A DNA stretch of 64,000 nt, taken from assembly GCA_003864495.1 (NCBI GenBank), contig ML133465.1, forward strand, positions 1,361,204 through 1,425,203, written 5' to 3'. Source of the DNA: Nemopilema nomurai (taxonomy: Eukaryota > Cnidaria > Scyphozoa > Rhizostomeae > Rhizostomatidae). The notes beneath the pieces are model-generated. The model saw only the letters and a list, made by a program, of their open reading frames with translations, had not been told where the DNA came from and searched no databases. The position numbers and the translations under genes were made by a program. The first letter of the stretch is position 1. Each line of letters starts with the position of its first letter. This document shows positions 15,142 through 28,665 of the stretch, one piece after another.

Positions 15142-18100
15142 TCACTCAGTGGAGTTTTCTTGGTCTTCAAGATCCAGATCGTCAAAGTTCTGCAAGATAG
15201 TAAAATCGATTTAAAATCCACAGTCTTCATTACCGGCCAGTTTTTACAACCATTACCAAAAAATCGACTGCATAGCGGATAGATGAATTACACAACTTCA
15301 TGGGACAAACGCTTTCTAAAAAGAATGCTTCTTCGAGTAGCGAAATCGCAAACATTTTCCGGGCAACATTTTTCAGCCACGATTCTCTTTTCGGCTGTTA
15401 CTACAAATGATACCTAAAGAGCTGTCTTTCGTGACAAATGCCCTTGGCTCGTGATAGCTGTAATTTATTGGTAGAAAACTTTCTTTACGATAAAAAGAAA
15501 TGCACGCTTCATAGGGAATTTCTGAACAATTATTATTCTTTTCTTCATGAACAGTAAAAAAAATGGAATTTGCCAGCAGCATGCTTAAATACCTTTATTT
15601 TTGCAAAAATTAGCAAACGCCTTTGCCGTAGGCCAGGCGGGAAACAACATTGCCAACATCCCTTTTGCGAACAATGCTAATGCTAGGACAAGCTTTCCGC
15701 CATTTTATCCGTGGTTTTCAAATCATTTTTGTTTTTTAAATGAACTAGAATACAGTTAAATAGAATTTTGTGCGTGATTGCGTCACCATAAAGTTGATTT
15801 GAAAGGATTTTCGACTCTTTTGAAAGCCACCGACTTGAATAGAACCACGAAAGCAGCTACTTTGAACGCTCTTCAAAATATTACGATCTTCGAAGTGGCA
15901 AAGTAAGAGAACGCGAAAATTAAACTTAAATAGATCAAAATGCAGAGTCAATAAAGGAACCAGCATTTGTTGACACCAGTCTTTCCGAGTATTGACCACA
16001 TCGTCGTTACGAGGGTTTTAAATAACAGTGCTATGAAAAAGTTATGTTTCGAGGAAAAGGAAAGTATTCAAAGAGCTCCATAAGAGACGAGCATCAGCCT
16101 GTTTGAAGAGCTGACGAAAATGAACGACAAACAAATGATTATCAATCCTGATATTGGTGAATTCGATTGAATTGACAATCAGAGTATTTTGCTTTGGAAA
16201 AGGCAGCTGGTTTCTTGTTAAGAGCCACCTGTAAACCTCCATATCCATTTACAATGAAATGCATCAAGATATTTTTGTGAGAAAGTCTACAACAACAAAG
16301 TGGAGATGCTTGCCTACCTCTAACTCTCGCATCACTTCATCCATGAAGTCTGAAGAATTCTCTTTGTAGTTATACCCTAACTTTATCGCTTCTCTAAATA
16401 CCTGAGAAAGGAGTGAACATTGAGTTTGTCAATAATGCGTTGTTCTGGACTACAATTTTCACTAATAATTCCTTTAAAACGAGCTGAACACAGATGCTTA
16501 TCATGTCGACACGGATAACTTATGAAGCTCATTTCTAGATACTATAGAGCTGCTGTGTATAAGGTACCCAAGTATGTAACTTGGTACTTCTAGTTTTAAT
16601 CGATGAAGTTCTTTTGACTACAAACAGTCGTGTAATTCTGTCCATAGAACATATAGACGTACACAAAGCGAACACTGCTTTAAACACAATCTGATTCACG
16701 AAAAGGAGGGAAAATTTGTTGCCAGAACTTCGACATCAAAGTAATGTTTTGTGTTTAGCTTACGGTTAACCACCGCAGATGATTTCAATACAATTGCAGC
16801 AATTGTATTTCCTAGGCGGTAGTGAGTCAGAAAGAAGCAATTGCATGGTTCAACAGAAGGAAGGGAAATTAAAAGAAATTCACGGCGAATTTAACAACGG
16901 ACTATGCAACGCAGATGAATGAATAGAAAGCTTGTCAAAATGAAATCCAATATTGTAATTTGTTGAAGAAATTGAAGGTTTTTGTTCAGAAAGGAATCAT
17001 TACGAGAGGTGAAAAGAACAAGGGCATTATAAAGAACAATTAGGTTTAACAGAGATCAATCCAAGTACAACGTAAGAGTCGTTTAGACAAATAGACCAAT
17101 AGGACAGTTGATTAAACAGGAATTTCATTCTTCGAAAGCTTTATTAGTTTAAGATCTTGATTAGCAGACAAAATATTGGATGCGTTCTCAAATGAAACTA
17201 TGTTTCACATTACTTTTGATGATATAATCAAACAGTTCCTGGTTGTCTCAGCATTTACTGGGAAATATCAGCAAACTCACCTTTACCACATTTGTCCCAT
17301 CTGAAGCAGACACAAAGAAGAAGGGCATCTTATACTTTTTTGGAAAATTGAAAGTCTTTGAAGTTATACTACAATCAACTGGGTAAAAGTTAAGGAGAAA
17401 ATTTCTTAAGTTTACAAAAACAACTTAAACAAGGCAAAATTCAAGATAGTTCTATAGAAGATTCACAATTAAAAGAAAAACACAGAATAAGTGGGTGACC
17501 ATCCATATTAACATATTGCTGAACACTTGTAGAAAGAAAAACAAGTATTGAATGTAGCTACATGGATAAGTTGCTTATCAAAACATTGTCAATTTGCTTC
17601 CTTTGATTCTTTACTTGAATCCTAGGATTAATTCTTTTACTTTGAAACACAATCCATAATTTTCATTCCTACCCAACAAAAGTGATTACCAACACCAGTC
17701 ATGCATTTTTGCTGCCAACAAAAAGGGACAAAGTGTTGCCAAACCAAGTCCTGTATTAAAAATTCCAATGGAAATATACTTCTTGTATATGTCAAGATAA
17801 AAATGTTCAGTAAATATTCTTGCAAATGTTCAGATAAAAATGAAAAGGATACCATCTATTTTATTAGCTACAACTATACACGGTATCTTTTGTCTGTATT
17901 CCCTAAGCTCTTTGTACCACTGTGCAAGATTTTTGTATGTTATCTTTCTTGTTATATCAAACACCTGCAAAAGATGGCAATAGCTGATCCTACAATTGAA
18001 ATGTAAAGTGTAGTGGATAGGGTTTTCAGTGCCCCATGACAAATGTTGAATCATACAGACAAATGACAGTATGAAGTGGCTTTCTGTCATGATGTCCAAT

Positions 18101-20517
18101 TATCATGTCTTGTTGAAGGCAAACAGTATAGACCTATCTTCCATCAACTAGGTAATCAGACCAAAATTTTAAATCTGTACCAAAATTAATGATGCACACT
18201 AGCATTGTTCATAGAAAAACCTACTTTCTATGATTCATAGTGGCTGATAACACTTTCAACAAATAAACATAAGCAAAAATTTGCATTGCTGATATATTTG
18301 TTTAATAGAAGCCTGCCAATTGGCCAAAGCATTTTAAGTAACAACCAAAGGCTTACCAATATACAAGCGTGAGCTTGGTGGTAATAAGAGGGATGCATGC
18401 TACTAAACCGCTCTTGTCCAGCAGTATCCCAGAACTCTAGAATTTTGTTTAAAAAGATTAGAGCACACAGTGAATATGACAAAAAATCGCTCTATCCTTC
18501 AAGTGTTAAATACTGTTCAAACAAAAACATCATTTCCATAGACAATAGACTTAAGCTTATGATGAATGTGTTTCCGATAGCAACAAATCTATGAAAGGTA
18601 GCATTAGGCAGTATGCCTGCTGTGAAATTCAAATCTATTAAGCTTCTTTTATTATGGTGTGATCTACTGTAGGATAAAGGTATTTGGCTTTCTTCACTTG
18701 CAATCCATTTAGTCAAAGACAAGAGATAGTATAATAAAAGCAAAGTCAAAATGTACATTGTTTCTTTGGTAAACTCAAACTCATATTTTGATTTGAATTA
18801 AAAAATGAAGACGAAATAATTATACACTGCTTGAACCAATGTCTGATAAAACTTGTTTATACATTATAACTTTTTATACCACATAGTTATTAGCTTACAC
18901 AAATAGATTGGTCATGAATATCAATAATAACAATACACTGCTGCTCACTAGCATAACTCTTTTTTATCTTCTCTAAAGATGTATGATTGGCTATACAAGA
19001 TATAATTTCAATTAGAAAACTAACTAAGTTGTGAAAAAATGATAAACATACCAACAGTCAAATCCTGGTCATCCAGCTTTGTATGATATTTGAATAGGGT
19101 AAGTGCATATGTTGATAATTGCTGTGGCTTGCTAGGTAATGTTAAGGAAATACAATGTTTGCTATTGACTGGTTTTTCTTAACTGATTAAACAAATGGAT
19201 CAATGAAGTTGCAAAATAAAAGCAAAAGATCAATTTAATGTCCTTAGTTGCATAACAACATCATGAGTACTCATTTCTCTTTAAAACTTAAGATGAACTA
19301 AAATACAGCTCAACAACACATTAAACAGTTTATATTTATTAAATCAAGATTTGCATTTCTTACAGTTTAGCCAGGCAAGTGAAATTGTGGGATATAACAA
19401 AATTATAAACTTTAATCAATCCAGCCATTTTGTGCGAAAAGGATACTAGCCATCCATCAAAAACCTTTCAACTAACCTAGAAATTAAAATTAATTTGAAC
19501 TATTATCCAAACTCACAAAGAACATGAAAAAAGTCATGACAACAGGCTGGGATAACAATAGCCAACAAATATTCTGAATTTGCGACAACTGGAGATGTAC
19601 TTAAATTCATAACAGCAATAACTTGTATAAATAATTTCATATCTTCGTCCCATGAAATGAATCAAAATTTACATTGAATGACTTTTTATAGCATTGCCAA
19701 CAATATTGGAACTGGTCTCAGGGGAAACCACTGCGGTTTCCAACCTGCTCCACAAAACTTGCGGTATCAACAAAAGCCAATTGTTTAAAAGTAGATGTAG
19801 AATAAATATCGTCGGACAGACATTCATGCTTTTAAAAGCAAACATGAAATGAAGTCTACTTTACAGTTACATGCTGCTGCACTAATGACATAAACATTTG
19901 CGAGCCTGAATTCGCATTAGCTTAGGAAATTCGTCTAAGCGAAAATTTCAACAAAACTTATTCAGTTTCTCTATCGATCTGAAAAGATGCCTAATGAAAA
20001 TTGTCTACAAGACAGACAAATTTCAAAAAAGAAAAACAATAATATTCGTCACAATGTTTGAAACGTTTCCTTCGTAAATTGGTTACACAAACGAAGTTCG
20101 GGTATTGAGAGTGGCCTAAACCTGGCAACCGCGTTTTGCGATACGTTTCCAAGGAATTAATTCGACGTTTCTCCGTTTCTTCATTTCTCCAAACTTACAA
20201 AGTAACAGGCTTTATTTCATGGAATTTATCTTGAAAAATAAAGGAACTTTGCAAATCAAATCAGCAAATCGATTAAATATATCCTTGGTTTGCTAAAATG
20301 GTTTGTCACCGGTTTTCACATCGGAGATGCAAATGCTGCACACTGGCCTAAGCATATACGATTGCCAACGACAAGGAGAAAATGTCCAACATGGTACTTA
20401 CTTTGACTTGCCAACGGCACTATCGCCTAAACAAATAATTTTAACTTTATACTCTTTGTCCATATTTTCTTTTTGGTTTCCGCTTTCAGACTGGCTGTCT
20501 ACATGGTTTGTTGCCAT
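15142..20517 (-). CDS. RABL2: RABL2 small GTPase, complete, 8 exons
   Basis: RABL2 is a Rab-like GTPase that acts at the ciliary base in intraflagellar transport. Exons in coding order: 20517-20402, 19476-19447, 19131-19052, 18436-18357, 17964-17853, 17378-17281, 16401-16318, 15189-15142. All junction phases agree and give 215 residues; the human protein is about 228. The start ATG at 20517 is preceded immediately by an in-frame TAA. Motifs: P-loop GDSAVGKS, family signature PQQLSTYALTLFK, G3 WDTAGQERF, G4 NKID, G5 SAS. The tail (NFDDLDLEDQENSTE) is acidic with no prenylation cysteine, which is normal for RABL2. Exon 2 is only 30 bases (LVERFLMDG) and is easily missed by gene finders. Introns are AT-rich with no other genes seen. 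Confidence 0.95.
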
Positions 20518-23187
20518 TTATAACAGAATCAAACAGCTTTTAAAAAATCGCAGGGATATATTTGCATCCATCCCAGCGTGCCTTTCTTCCCCGGGACAGC
20601 GAATATCAATAGAGTTGGCAATGTTTGATCCTTCTCATCAAAACTTGATCAAAACTTAGAATATAGTTATTTTATTGGCAAAAGATCGATGACTTTTGTT
20701 TAAACTATAAAGTTCCTGCATTGAGAGTATACAAAGATATCTAATTATGCAATTGCTACTTCTGTCAGTGGCCAATGTGCATAGCTTTTCAAACTTCATT
20801 CATTAAATTATCAACATTGGCATTAATCAAACCACAACGCCATGGTCGACGAAGCAGCAGAGACAGAGGGGCAGCTAATGCCGTATCATAATTTCATATG
20901 TATGCAGGAGCAATATTCGTTATGAAAGCACTCACACCTGTTTTTCTATGAAAGGAAACTTTATCAACTGTGAAAACGAAATAACATTATTTTAGTGACT
21001 CCCAAAACTATAACACAGTTTTATCGATTTTAATGATTACTTTATGTTGAACACCATTCCTTCCTTTGTCTTTCTACGCTTGGCATCATCGGCAATATGA
21101 ATTTTCGTCCAAGTTGTTTCTTATTTCGATTAAAAACGTTTCGCTCATTTTTACATGTTTCATACCAGAGGCGTTGTGCCAGGTGGGACACTGGGAGATT
21201 TCCCGCTGGGCCTCTTACAAGTAACTTAAAAACCCAGCAATATATTTAAAGGGAATAAATTATTTTGTGAAACTATCTCTCACCTATATGAAAACTAAGA
21301 ATAATAGAACTTGTTTTGCTTCGAAATCCATCCATGTTGCCGGACATTATAATTTTTTAGAATTTTGTCTAGCTTGTTTTTAACTTGTCTCTAGCCCAAA
21401 TGATATTGCGAGCTACTCAGGCTCCCTAGTTCTTTACCTTCTCCGGATATTTCTTTCATTGGCCTTCTTCTCGCTACTTCATTCCCCCCGATCCTCATAC
21501 TTCTTTTATTCATTTTTATCCAACCTTCCTTTCACTAATGCATTTCTAGCTTTCCTCAAACTTCCATAAACGATAACATCATTTGCAAACCTTGGAATAT
21601 CGATAGCGCTATAATGATGTTAGTTTCATATTACCCCCCCCCCCCCAATCCCTTATAATGCTTCTAAGAACAACATTCGGTTCACGAATCGACACCTTCT
21701 ACTGTCTTTGACGTTGCAGGTGACGAAGACGTTGATTTTTGAATACCAAGACTGCAGTACATTCGAGTAAGGAGAACAATTGGGGTTTTCTACGTGATTC
21801 GTTTTTCCCTCCTTGAACCTTTCTGGTGCTATATACATCCCGGTAAACGAAAACAAGTTCTTGGTTGAGATAGAAAAAAACAAAATATATTTTTCATCAT
21901 TGTTTGTTTTGCATGGCTCTAAAAACACTTAAGGCCATCGCTGTTTTCTGCCTTTGTCATTGTGCAATTCAAGAAGACTACGTAATCGGAAAACATTTGT
22001 GCTTAGGTTTGAGTCATATGATAACTTTCTCCAACCAGAAGCACTTCTTTCCCTGCGGATAAAAAAGAAAAAAGGACGTTTAACTATTTATAAACATTCT
22101 GAAAAATATTTAAAAATATGAAACACAAGATATTTCATAAACAGTCTGGAAAAAAGTTCTTCATTTGCAAGCTTTCCACAATCTTAATTATAAACTTGTG
22201 TAAAATTAAGCATTCAGAACTTTAAAATGGAGTCTTTAGCGACGAAGTTGCAGTTGAAGAGCTGCAACTGTTTGGCTTTTCAAGTTTTTTTCAGTAATCC
22301 GTCTGTTTGGATCTAGTCGACATGACCACCTTTGCGCTTTTACTACGAAAGAATTTTGCATTTTTCTGACCTGTGTTGTGTTGAATACCAATCTTGATAT
22401 AATAAACACAGCAATTATCTTGCTCTTGTACGAATAACACTGCCTCGATTGTTTTCATTTACTGTGCTCATGAAAAAGTTTGCTGCCGTCGCTTTTGAGA
22501 GGAGACCAAGAGCTAGCTTTATTCCTCAATCGAAGGCTGCTTTTTGCCTTGTTCACCCATATCATGCCCTCATTAAGTCTACAAAATTTGCTTATTCTTA
22601 AGCTTGTCTTATCTAATGTCAGTTTCTAGGAAATAAAGATAATGAGTCACGGCCGAAGAAACCGACGGGAGGGGCGTGCCCCTACTTTTTGTAGGGCAAC
22701 GTATTTTGAAGGCAATATGGACAGTCGTATAAAAAAGCTCACACACACTTATACATAACACATAATGTATGAAGCGTCAAAATGACAGTTTCTTTGCTTT
22801 GGGAGAAAACTCAGATTAAGGAGAAATCTCAGTCTTGGGAAAGGTTGAGCCTGGTATTATTCTTAAATTATTCTCAAACTATTTTGAGCCTCAATATTCT
22901 TATAGACTTTACTCTTACAAAGAAAAGTGTGTATATGTAAAAAACCATGAGGTGGTTTTTGGGTGCTTTGTAAGCGAACCCCTAGACTGGCAAGTGCTCA
23001 AAACTTTTCTTACTTCCGTGGTAACGGTCAAAATCCTTTACACATTTTATCAATAGGATTTGCGTAAAATTTGGAGATCTTTCATAAAGAGGTAGGAGAG
23101 CTCAGTCCGAGGCCACGAAAGTAATGGTTGCAAAACAGTGAAAAGTTACAAGTGCAGAAGAAGGTGGAAGCCCTGAAAGGAGAAAAC
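20518..23187. other. Intergenic region between divergent RABL2 and WASHC3
   Basis: This 2.7-kb stretch must hold both promoters and 5' UTRs. I see no TATA box or CpG-rich core that would place a start. It contains a 13-base C run (21634-21646) and a short inverted repeat (aggggcgtgcccct) near 22673. Short ORFs (21653-21928, 22835-23056) look like chance. Confidence 0.5.
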
Positions 23188-26100
23188 ATGGATGCTAATG
23201 AGCCCCTTGTTGAGATTGCAGTTGATGATATGACACGGGTATCGTTATTTCTCTTCTTTTAATCCGATGCCTGTCCTTTTGATGTAATCAACCTATACAA
23301 CACGACTGATGGTCAACACCATTTGAAAATGAAAGTGCTGATAGTTGAAGCGAACTGTGCTCACCTATTTCGCAAAGCACGGGGAGGTAAATCAGCTAAA
23401 AGGGTCCTTTACCACCCCAAACTGCTAGGGTCAATATTTTGTGGAGCATAACCTTTTGCTTGTTGAAGAAGCCCCTGGTTTAGTGAGCATGTGAAAAGGC
23501 AACCCTTTTTTAAAAAGATCAGCTTCTTGTAATAATCAACATTTTTTCCAGGTCCCTGCCATGAGATACAAGGATTTTGCTGCTTTTTTCAACCCCTTTG
23601 TCAGCCATACTGTGAAATTCTTGAATAGATTTGCTTGCGTCTGTGAAGAGGTACTCACCTTATTTTATTGCTGTAGTACCAAAGTTTTCTACTTATCTTT
23701 CTTATTGTCATATCATCAGCATTGACAGAGTAATTAGATAGCTTTGGTACTTTATAATTGGCTTTCCAATCTGGTTTGGTCTTTGTAATTTAGTTTCTTT
23801 CCAGAATTCATTGATATCATAATCTTTGGCAATTTTTACAATGACACTTTTTGTTGTGAGCAAAAAATATGGTTATCATTCAAAACATTTTTTTGAATGT
23901 TAATACTTGAGTTTTGGTAATATTTTAGTAAAGAGCCAAGTACAGTAGTCCTAGATGTGAAGCAACAGGACTCCATTTAATTTTGATGTTTTCCCTGATC
24001 TTAGAAACTTGCAGATTTATCCTTACGCATTCAACGGCTTGAAATAACAATAAGTTTACTTGAAACAAAGGTAAATTTTTAATTTTTGCAATTGTTCATT
24101 TCAATTCTTTTTAGTTTAATCTATTGTTTAAACTATTTTCATTTTATCTCCTGCATGTAAATGTTCTCATTTTATACAAGTTCTCAAAATGCATTGCTGG
24201 ATTTCATTGATTAAAACTGACTAAAACTTTGACACTGTCTAAAACTTTGACACTTAAAGGTGTTTAAGCAGTTTTGAGATTTACAAATTTATATTTTTTA
24301 GCAATTTTCTAGCTTTAGAATGTAAACAAGGGAGATTTCTCTTGAAAACGTCTTTATTTCTTATTTATAGCTTTCTTCAATTCCTGGCCTTGAAGATGTG
24401 ACTGTAACTACATCAGAACCCACTCAGCCAACCACAGCTCCCCAGCCTGGATCAACTCCTGCACCAGCAAGTTACAATTATACTGTTTACTTAGATAAAT
24501 ACGTAAAAATCACTCAATAAAGCACAGCTTTCTCACATTGCAACACCAAGTCTTTTTAATCTTTTTTTACTTATTAGTGTAGATTTTTCTTACTTTGTTA
24601 TCATGTTACATTACTTTGTTATCATTTCAACTTACCGCATCATAACAAGTAGCAGAAATCTGTAACTTGTCATCATATTGTATAGTTTGTGTAAGAAATC
24701 AGAAAAAGCTGTTATTACAAAGTAATAATATCTTACCTTAAAATTTTGACAGCTTGAAATGTTGTCACAGTTCTGAAGTGATATAACTAATGGAAACATA
24801 ATTAAATGTAGCATTAAGAAAAAAGGCCTTGATAAGATGAAATTTCTGTATTCAAAATAGACAATGGCATTAACACTTTGAAAAAGGCAAGTAACTTCAT
24901 AAATGCTGGGTCTACAGGCTAAGCATAGCTATTTCAAATCAAAATCCAGTTGCAACTCTATTAATATATATAACAATAAAATCCTGAGTGTTTGTGGGAA
25001 TTTCTAAGCAGTCAGGGACATATGATATTTCACATAAAAATCAACTGTAAATTTTCCACAACATCTTTAACATTTGTTTTTTATTAAGCTTTTATGTGGA
25101 AACATTTTTGTTATTTTTGCAGGCAAGCCAGGCTCAACAACCACAAGTCACTGAACAAACACCAGTTAATGAAGGTAAGTTTCTTCCAAGCGCTTTGATT
25201 CCTAGGAGTAGGTCCATAAAAGTAACAATTGGAGTAGCATAAAATGCCTGCATCTTCAAATCTTCCTCTCCAATCCTCAAATCAAACTCTCTACCTTGTA
25301 TATTATGTGACTTGGATTTCATAGCAAAACATAATTACTTGTTTCCATGCCTGATAAGTGTTTTTAGTTATAGCACCTCTAAGCTGCATCGCTAATATGG
25401 CTTTGGTATCAGAATTTGAAATAGAATTTTTAATGGTGATAAATTTTTTAATAATCTGTTTTTCATTATTTTAACTTTTTTAAATTATTTTACATTCAAT
25501 AATTCAGTCTTTCAACAATCATGCTTAAGTAATGATCACTTTTGTTTGGTGTTTTTAAATTACTTGGACAAATCAGCCTGTTGCTTATTGAGAGAAACTA
25601 ACATACATTTAACTCTTAAGAGAGTTTTAATGGGAACTTTAAGGTCTTAAGTTTTTGGTAGGGACTAAAAGTTGAATTGTCAATGCCAACACTTTTGAGT
25701 CTGTGTTTCTATCTACAAGCATATCTGCTAAAACTACCTTGGACATTTTCCAGTTTCATGTCTATACCTTTGTAGTGTGTTCTTAACTATTGTGTTGAGT
25801 CAAAACATTTTTTAACATTTCACAGAGCCTGAGCCTGAAAAAGCCCCAAGTGAGTTGCATGTTTTAATAATCTAAATTCCACAATTTAATAATCAATATG
25901 CCACAATTTAAAGATAAAGCTACCATGTTTTATAATCAAACTGTTGTGTTTCTGCAATGCTCTATGCAACACAGTTAATGCTTTTTAACACATTGCAAAT
26001 TTTTGAGAGTATTAGCAGCTTCATTGCTCTTGCTAATAGTTGTCAAGGTATTCCTTGATAAGAGCCAGTTTCTTATTTTCATTTCTCTTAAATGTGACAA

Positions 26101-27158
26101 TTACAATAGTTTGTTTCTGTTGTGATGCTTGGAAGAGCTTATGACTTCCAAGCTAAAAATGTACTTTGATTTTTAGCCAAAACAGTAGCAGATGACCCAA
26201 GATACGCAAAATTTTTCAAAATGCTTAAAGTTGTAAGTATTTTTGTTGTATTTGGTATTTTTAGAGGTTGGAAGAAACTAGTCTTTTCTAGTGACATGGC
26301 AATTCTTAGGGCTCTGCTTGTATCAATGTTAGAGGTTTGAGGATTTGTGGTTTTGTACAGAAAGAAGATAGGAAAACCAGTGGCTCATCAAAAGATGGCC
26401 CTAATGGCATTTCACAGTCAATACCTGCTATTGTTGCTAAAAATTCATACTTAGCATGTAATTAATAAATGCTTTTGATTTTGAGCTTGGTTCAGCTTTC
26501 GTACAGTTCTCTATGCCATGTTCTCTTTTGTTGAAAATTTTATCATACTGCTATTTGCTCTCAGGGTGTTCCAATTGGCGCAATCAGAGGGAAAGTGCTA
26601 GCAGAAGGACTGAACCCTGATTTATTAGAGTAAGTATTTAAGACTTTATCTGAAACACATAATGTTGGAATAAATGCACATCTGCAACTATTTCTATCAA
26701 AAGAAGCACTTTTGCCCTCATATTCTGTGGTATTCTCTAAGGCAAAGGAATTGTTCTCTTAAAAGTTTATGATGGAGAAGAATGAACATTGCGCTTTTAA
26801 GAAGTCCTTCTTTTATGTGCTTACGCCTAAAAATTGGGGCCCATGATTAGCTTTTATAGAGTTGTCATCTATTGGTGGTTATTGCACCAAACATCAATGC
26901 CTGATCTGAGGAAAAGGGCCTTTTTTGTTTTGTCGTGATTTCATTCCTGTCCTCTCCATTTGCGACAAAGCATGATTTTTAAAAAGTATGTTTTTGTTGG
27001 TGCTTGCTTCTGGGGTCGTGTCATTGTTTTTAATTTTGTTTGTTGTTTGCAGGGATCCAGATGCACCTATGCCAGGAGATGCAGGTGCAACTGATGCAGA
27101 TGATGACGATGATCGATCAGAAGGTTCATCTGCATCATCATTTAGTGATGATGATTGA
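23188..27158 (+). CDS. WASHC3: WASHC3 (CCDC53), WASH complex subunit, complete, 9 exons
   Basis: WASHC3 is the small coiled-coil subunit of the WASH complex, which drives Arp2/3 actin assembly on endosomes. Exons: 23188-23238, 23552-23650, 24005-24070, 24371-~24484, 25123-25174, 25826-25849, 26177-26232, 26565-26629, 27053-27158 (TGA); about 210 residues against roughly 194 in human. Diagnostic segments: HTVKFLNRFACVCEEKLADL, RIQRLEITISLLETKLSSIPG, DDPRYAKFFKMLKVGVP and NPDLLEDPDAPMPGD, ending in an acidic/Ser tail (SSFSDDD). The exon-4 donor is uncertain: the frame-compatible one (24485, GTTTAC) is weak. Exons 5 and 6 encode a Q/P/E linker of little conservation; these are the exons copied into the LDL-receptor-like array at 52230 and 58575. 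Confidence 0.94.
24921..26131 (+). repeat. Source segment of the WASHC3-derived duplications
   Basis: This stretch runs from the end of WASHC3 intron 4 through exons 5 and 6 into intron 6. It reappears at 52230-53410 and 58575-59760 with only scattered substitutions and a few indels. Homology starts at 'aagcatagct' and stops at 'gatgcttg' in the source. One internal difference is a ~25-base block near 25643 absent from both copies, so the copies share a history after leaving the source. Confidence 0.9.
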
Positions 27159-28204
27159 GGTGTTTTGATTTGATTAGCGTTGCATCTTGATCAGCAGGTT
27201 TGATCAATATTGATTAAATCGTGATTGCATATGACAATGGAGCAATGAAGAATTCCACTTCGAAAATTTCGTAACTTTTACCGGAGCCTCTACCAAGAAT
27301 CATGTATATAGAAGAATTAGATAGAAAATCATTAAAATTAGAATTGAATTTACCTGAAAGATAAGTTGTAAAATCCACCAACAATTTCGTTATATGTTTT
27401 CATCTTTTCATAGATGCTTGGAGTTTCTCAATTTATTGTCATTTATTGCATGTACTCCATGTGCATTTTTGCTTTTTCTTTGAAACAGCTGTTTTCAGTT
27501 CGAATTGTATTCTTGCCAGTCAGCCTCTGCCACGCCCCTCGTTCTAAGTTGTTAGTTGGTTCTTTTTGTTTTCAATCTCGAGAATCTACTGGAATAACAA
27601 TTTTAGAATTGGCCTAATCTGCCAAAGTTGAAAAGTGGAAGCTGAACACTCACCCACTATTAAATCATCTTCATTTCACTCATCAAAAGGATACAAAAGC
27701 TATCTATATATATCTAGTTGGAACAAATTTCCATCTGTTATTCTTAGTAGTAATTGGTGACTATGGCAAAAGTTGCTGTAGACGATCACAGTGGCTAGGG
27801 GATCTTTAAAAGAAAACAAAAAGAAATCGAGAATGCACTGTTACTGCTGTTGTTCTCTTGCGGATATTGCCCTTCCTCGTGCAGGCTAACCAGTAAATGC
27901 TTAAGACTGATGACATTGGCCTGATGAAGTTGCTGCACTGTCATTTACAAGCACCTTGCGAACGATGATAAGTTAATTATCACAAAGCCCATTAACAAGA
28001 ATAATAATAATAATGATACCTTTTTACCTGTAGTTTGACAATATTCTGACAATCGAGGCCCTCATTTACTTTCTCAAGCTTCATTTGGCTAGCATTAATG
28101 CAAAATAACCAGATTGCGAGGTAGTAGTTGAAGTGACAAGGGATAATTGAATTAACAATCACCACGTTTAGCTGTACGGCAGCTTTTCACACTTCATCAA
28201 TATG
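27159..28204. other. Intergenic, 3' of WASHC3
   Basis: It holds the WASHC3 3' UTR and AT-rich sequence. The ORF at 27414-27617 has no recognisable features. Sequence near 27890-27960 may be more of the decayed LINE described next, but the match is too weak to annotate. Confidence 0.4.
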
Positions 28205-28665
28205 CAAGTCGAATTTGAGTTGTTCATTGATTTGGATTCCTAGCAGAGATACTTAGCTACTTACATTTTTTGAAGCCATCATTTATAGAAAATTCTGTAA
28301 TGTGATTGTCATTATTATCTACAATTAGTGATTGAAATTCAGATGGATTTGCTGTCATATTATTTGAATTAAACCAAATGCATTTATTGGTGTACTAATC
28401 TATGGAGTTCATCAGCATTTACAGCAGAAGTTGAGATTGTATTGTCATCTGCAAAGTTACATAGGGAACCCTCCTGGATGAAGAGGTATATGCCATTAAT
28501 AAAGAGGTCGAAGAGCAATGGTCAAAGTATTGAGCCCTGAGGAACTCCTTGATTAAGTCGCCTCCATGAACTAAAATATCCACTGACTTTCACCGTTTGT
28601 TTTATGTCAGTGAGATAACTGAGTAAAAGTTTGAGCGAGTTCATACCAATTCCATAAACGGCTGA
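28205..28665 (-). pseudogene. Fragment of a LINE-type (non-LTR) reverse transcriptase
   Basis: On the minus strand the reading gives NSLKLLLSYLTDIKQ, then QGVPQGSIL followed by a stop (28524-28522) where Gly is expected, then PLLFDLFINGI, then the catalytic-site motif FADDNT (28455-28438), then WFNSNNMTANPSEFQS. After about 28260 the frame shifts and resumes as a GIQINEQLKFDLHID-like segment. Order and spacing are those of the RVT_1 palm of non-LTR elements. The stop, the frameshift and the missing ends show it is dead. Confidence 0.85.

Noticed and set aside
13313..15282. Several 60-80-codon plus-strand ORFs near the 3' end of RABL2
   Set aside because: No recognisable domain or splice context; the region from 15142 is coding on the other strand.
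20518..23187. Shared bidirectional promoter for RABL2 and WASHC3
   Set aside because: The start codons are 2.7 kb apart and no core promoter element could be placed, so nothing supports a shared unit.
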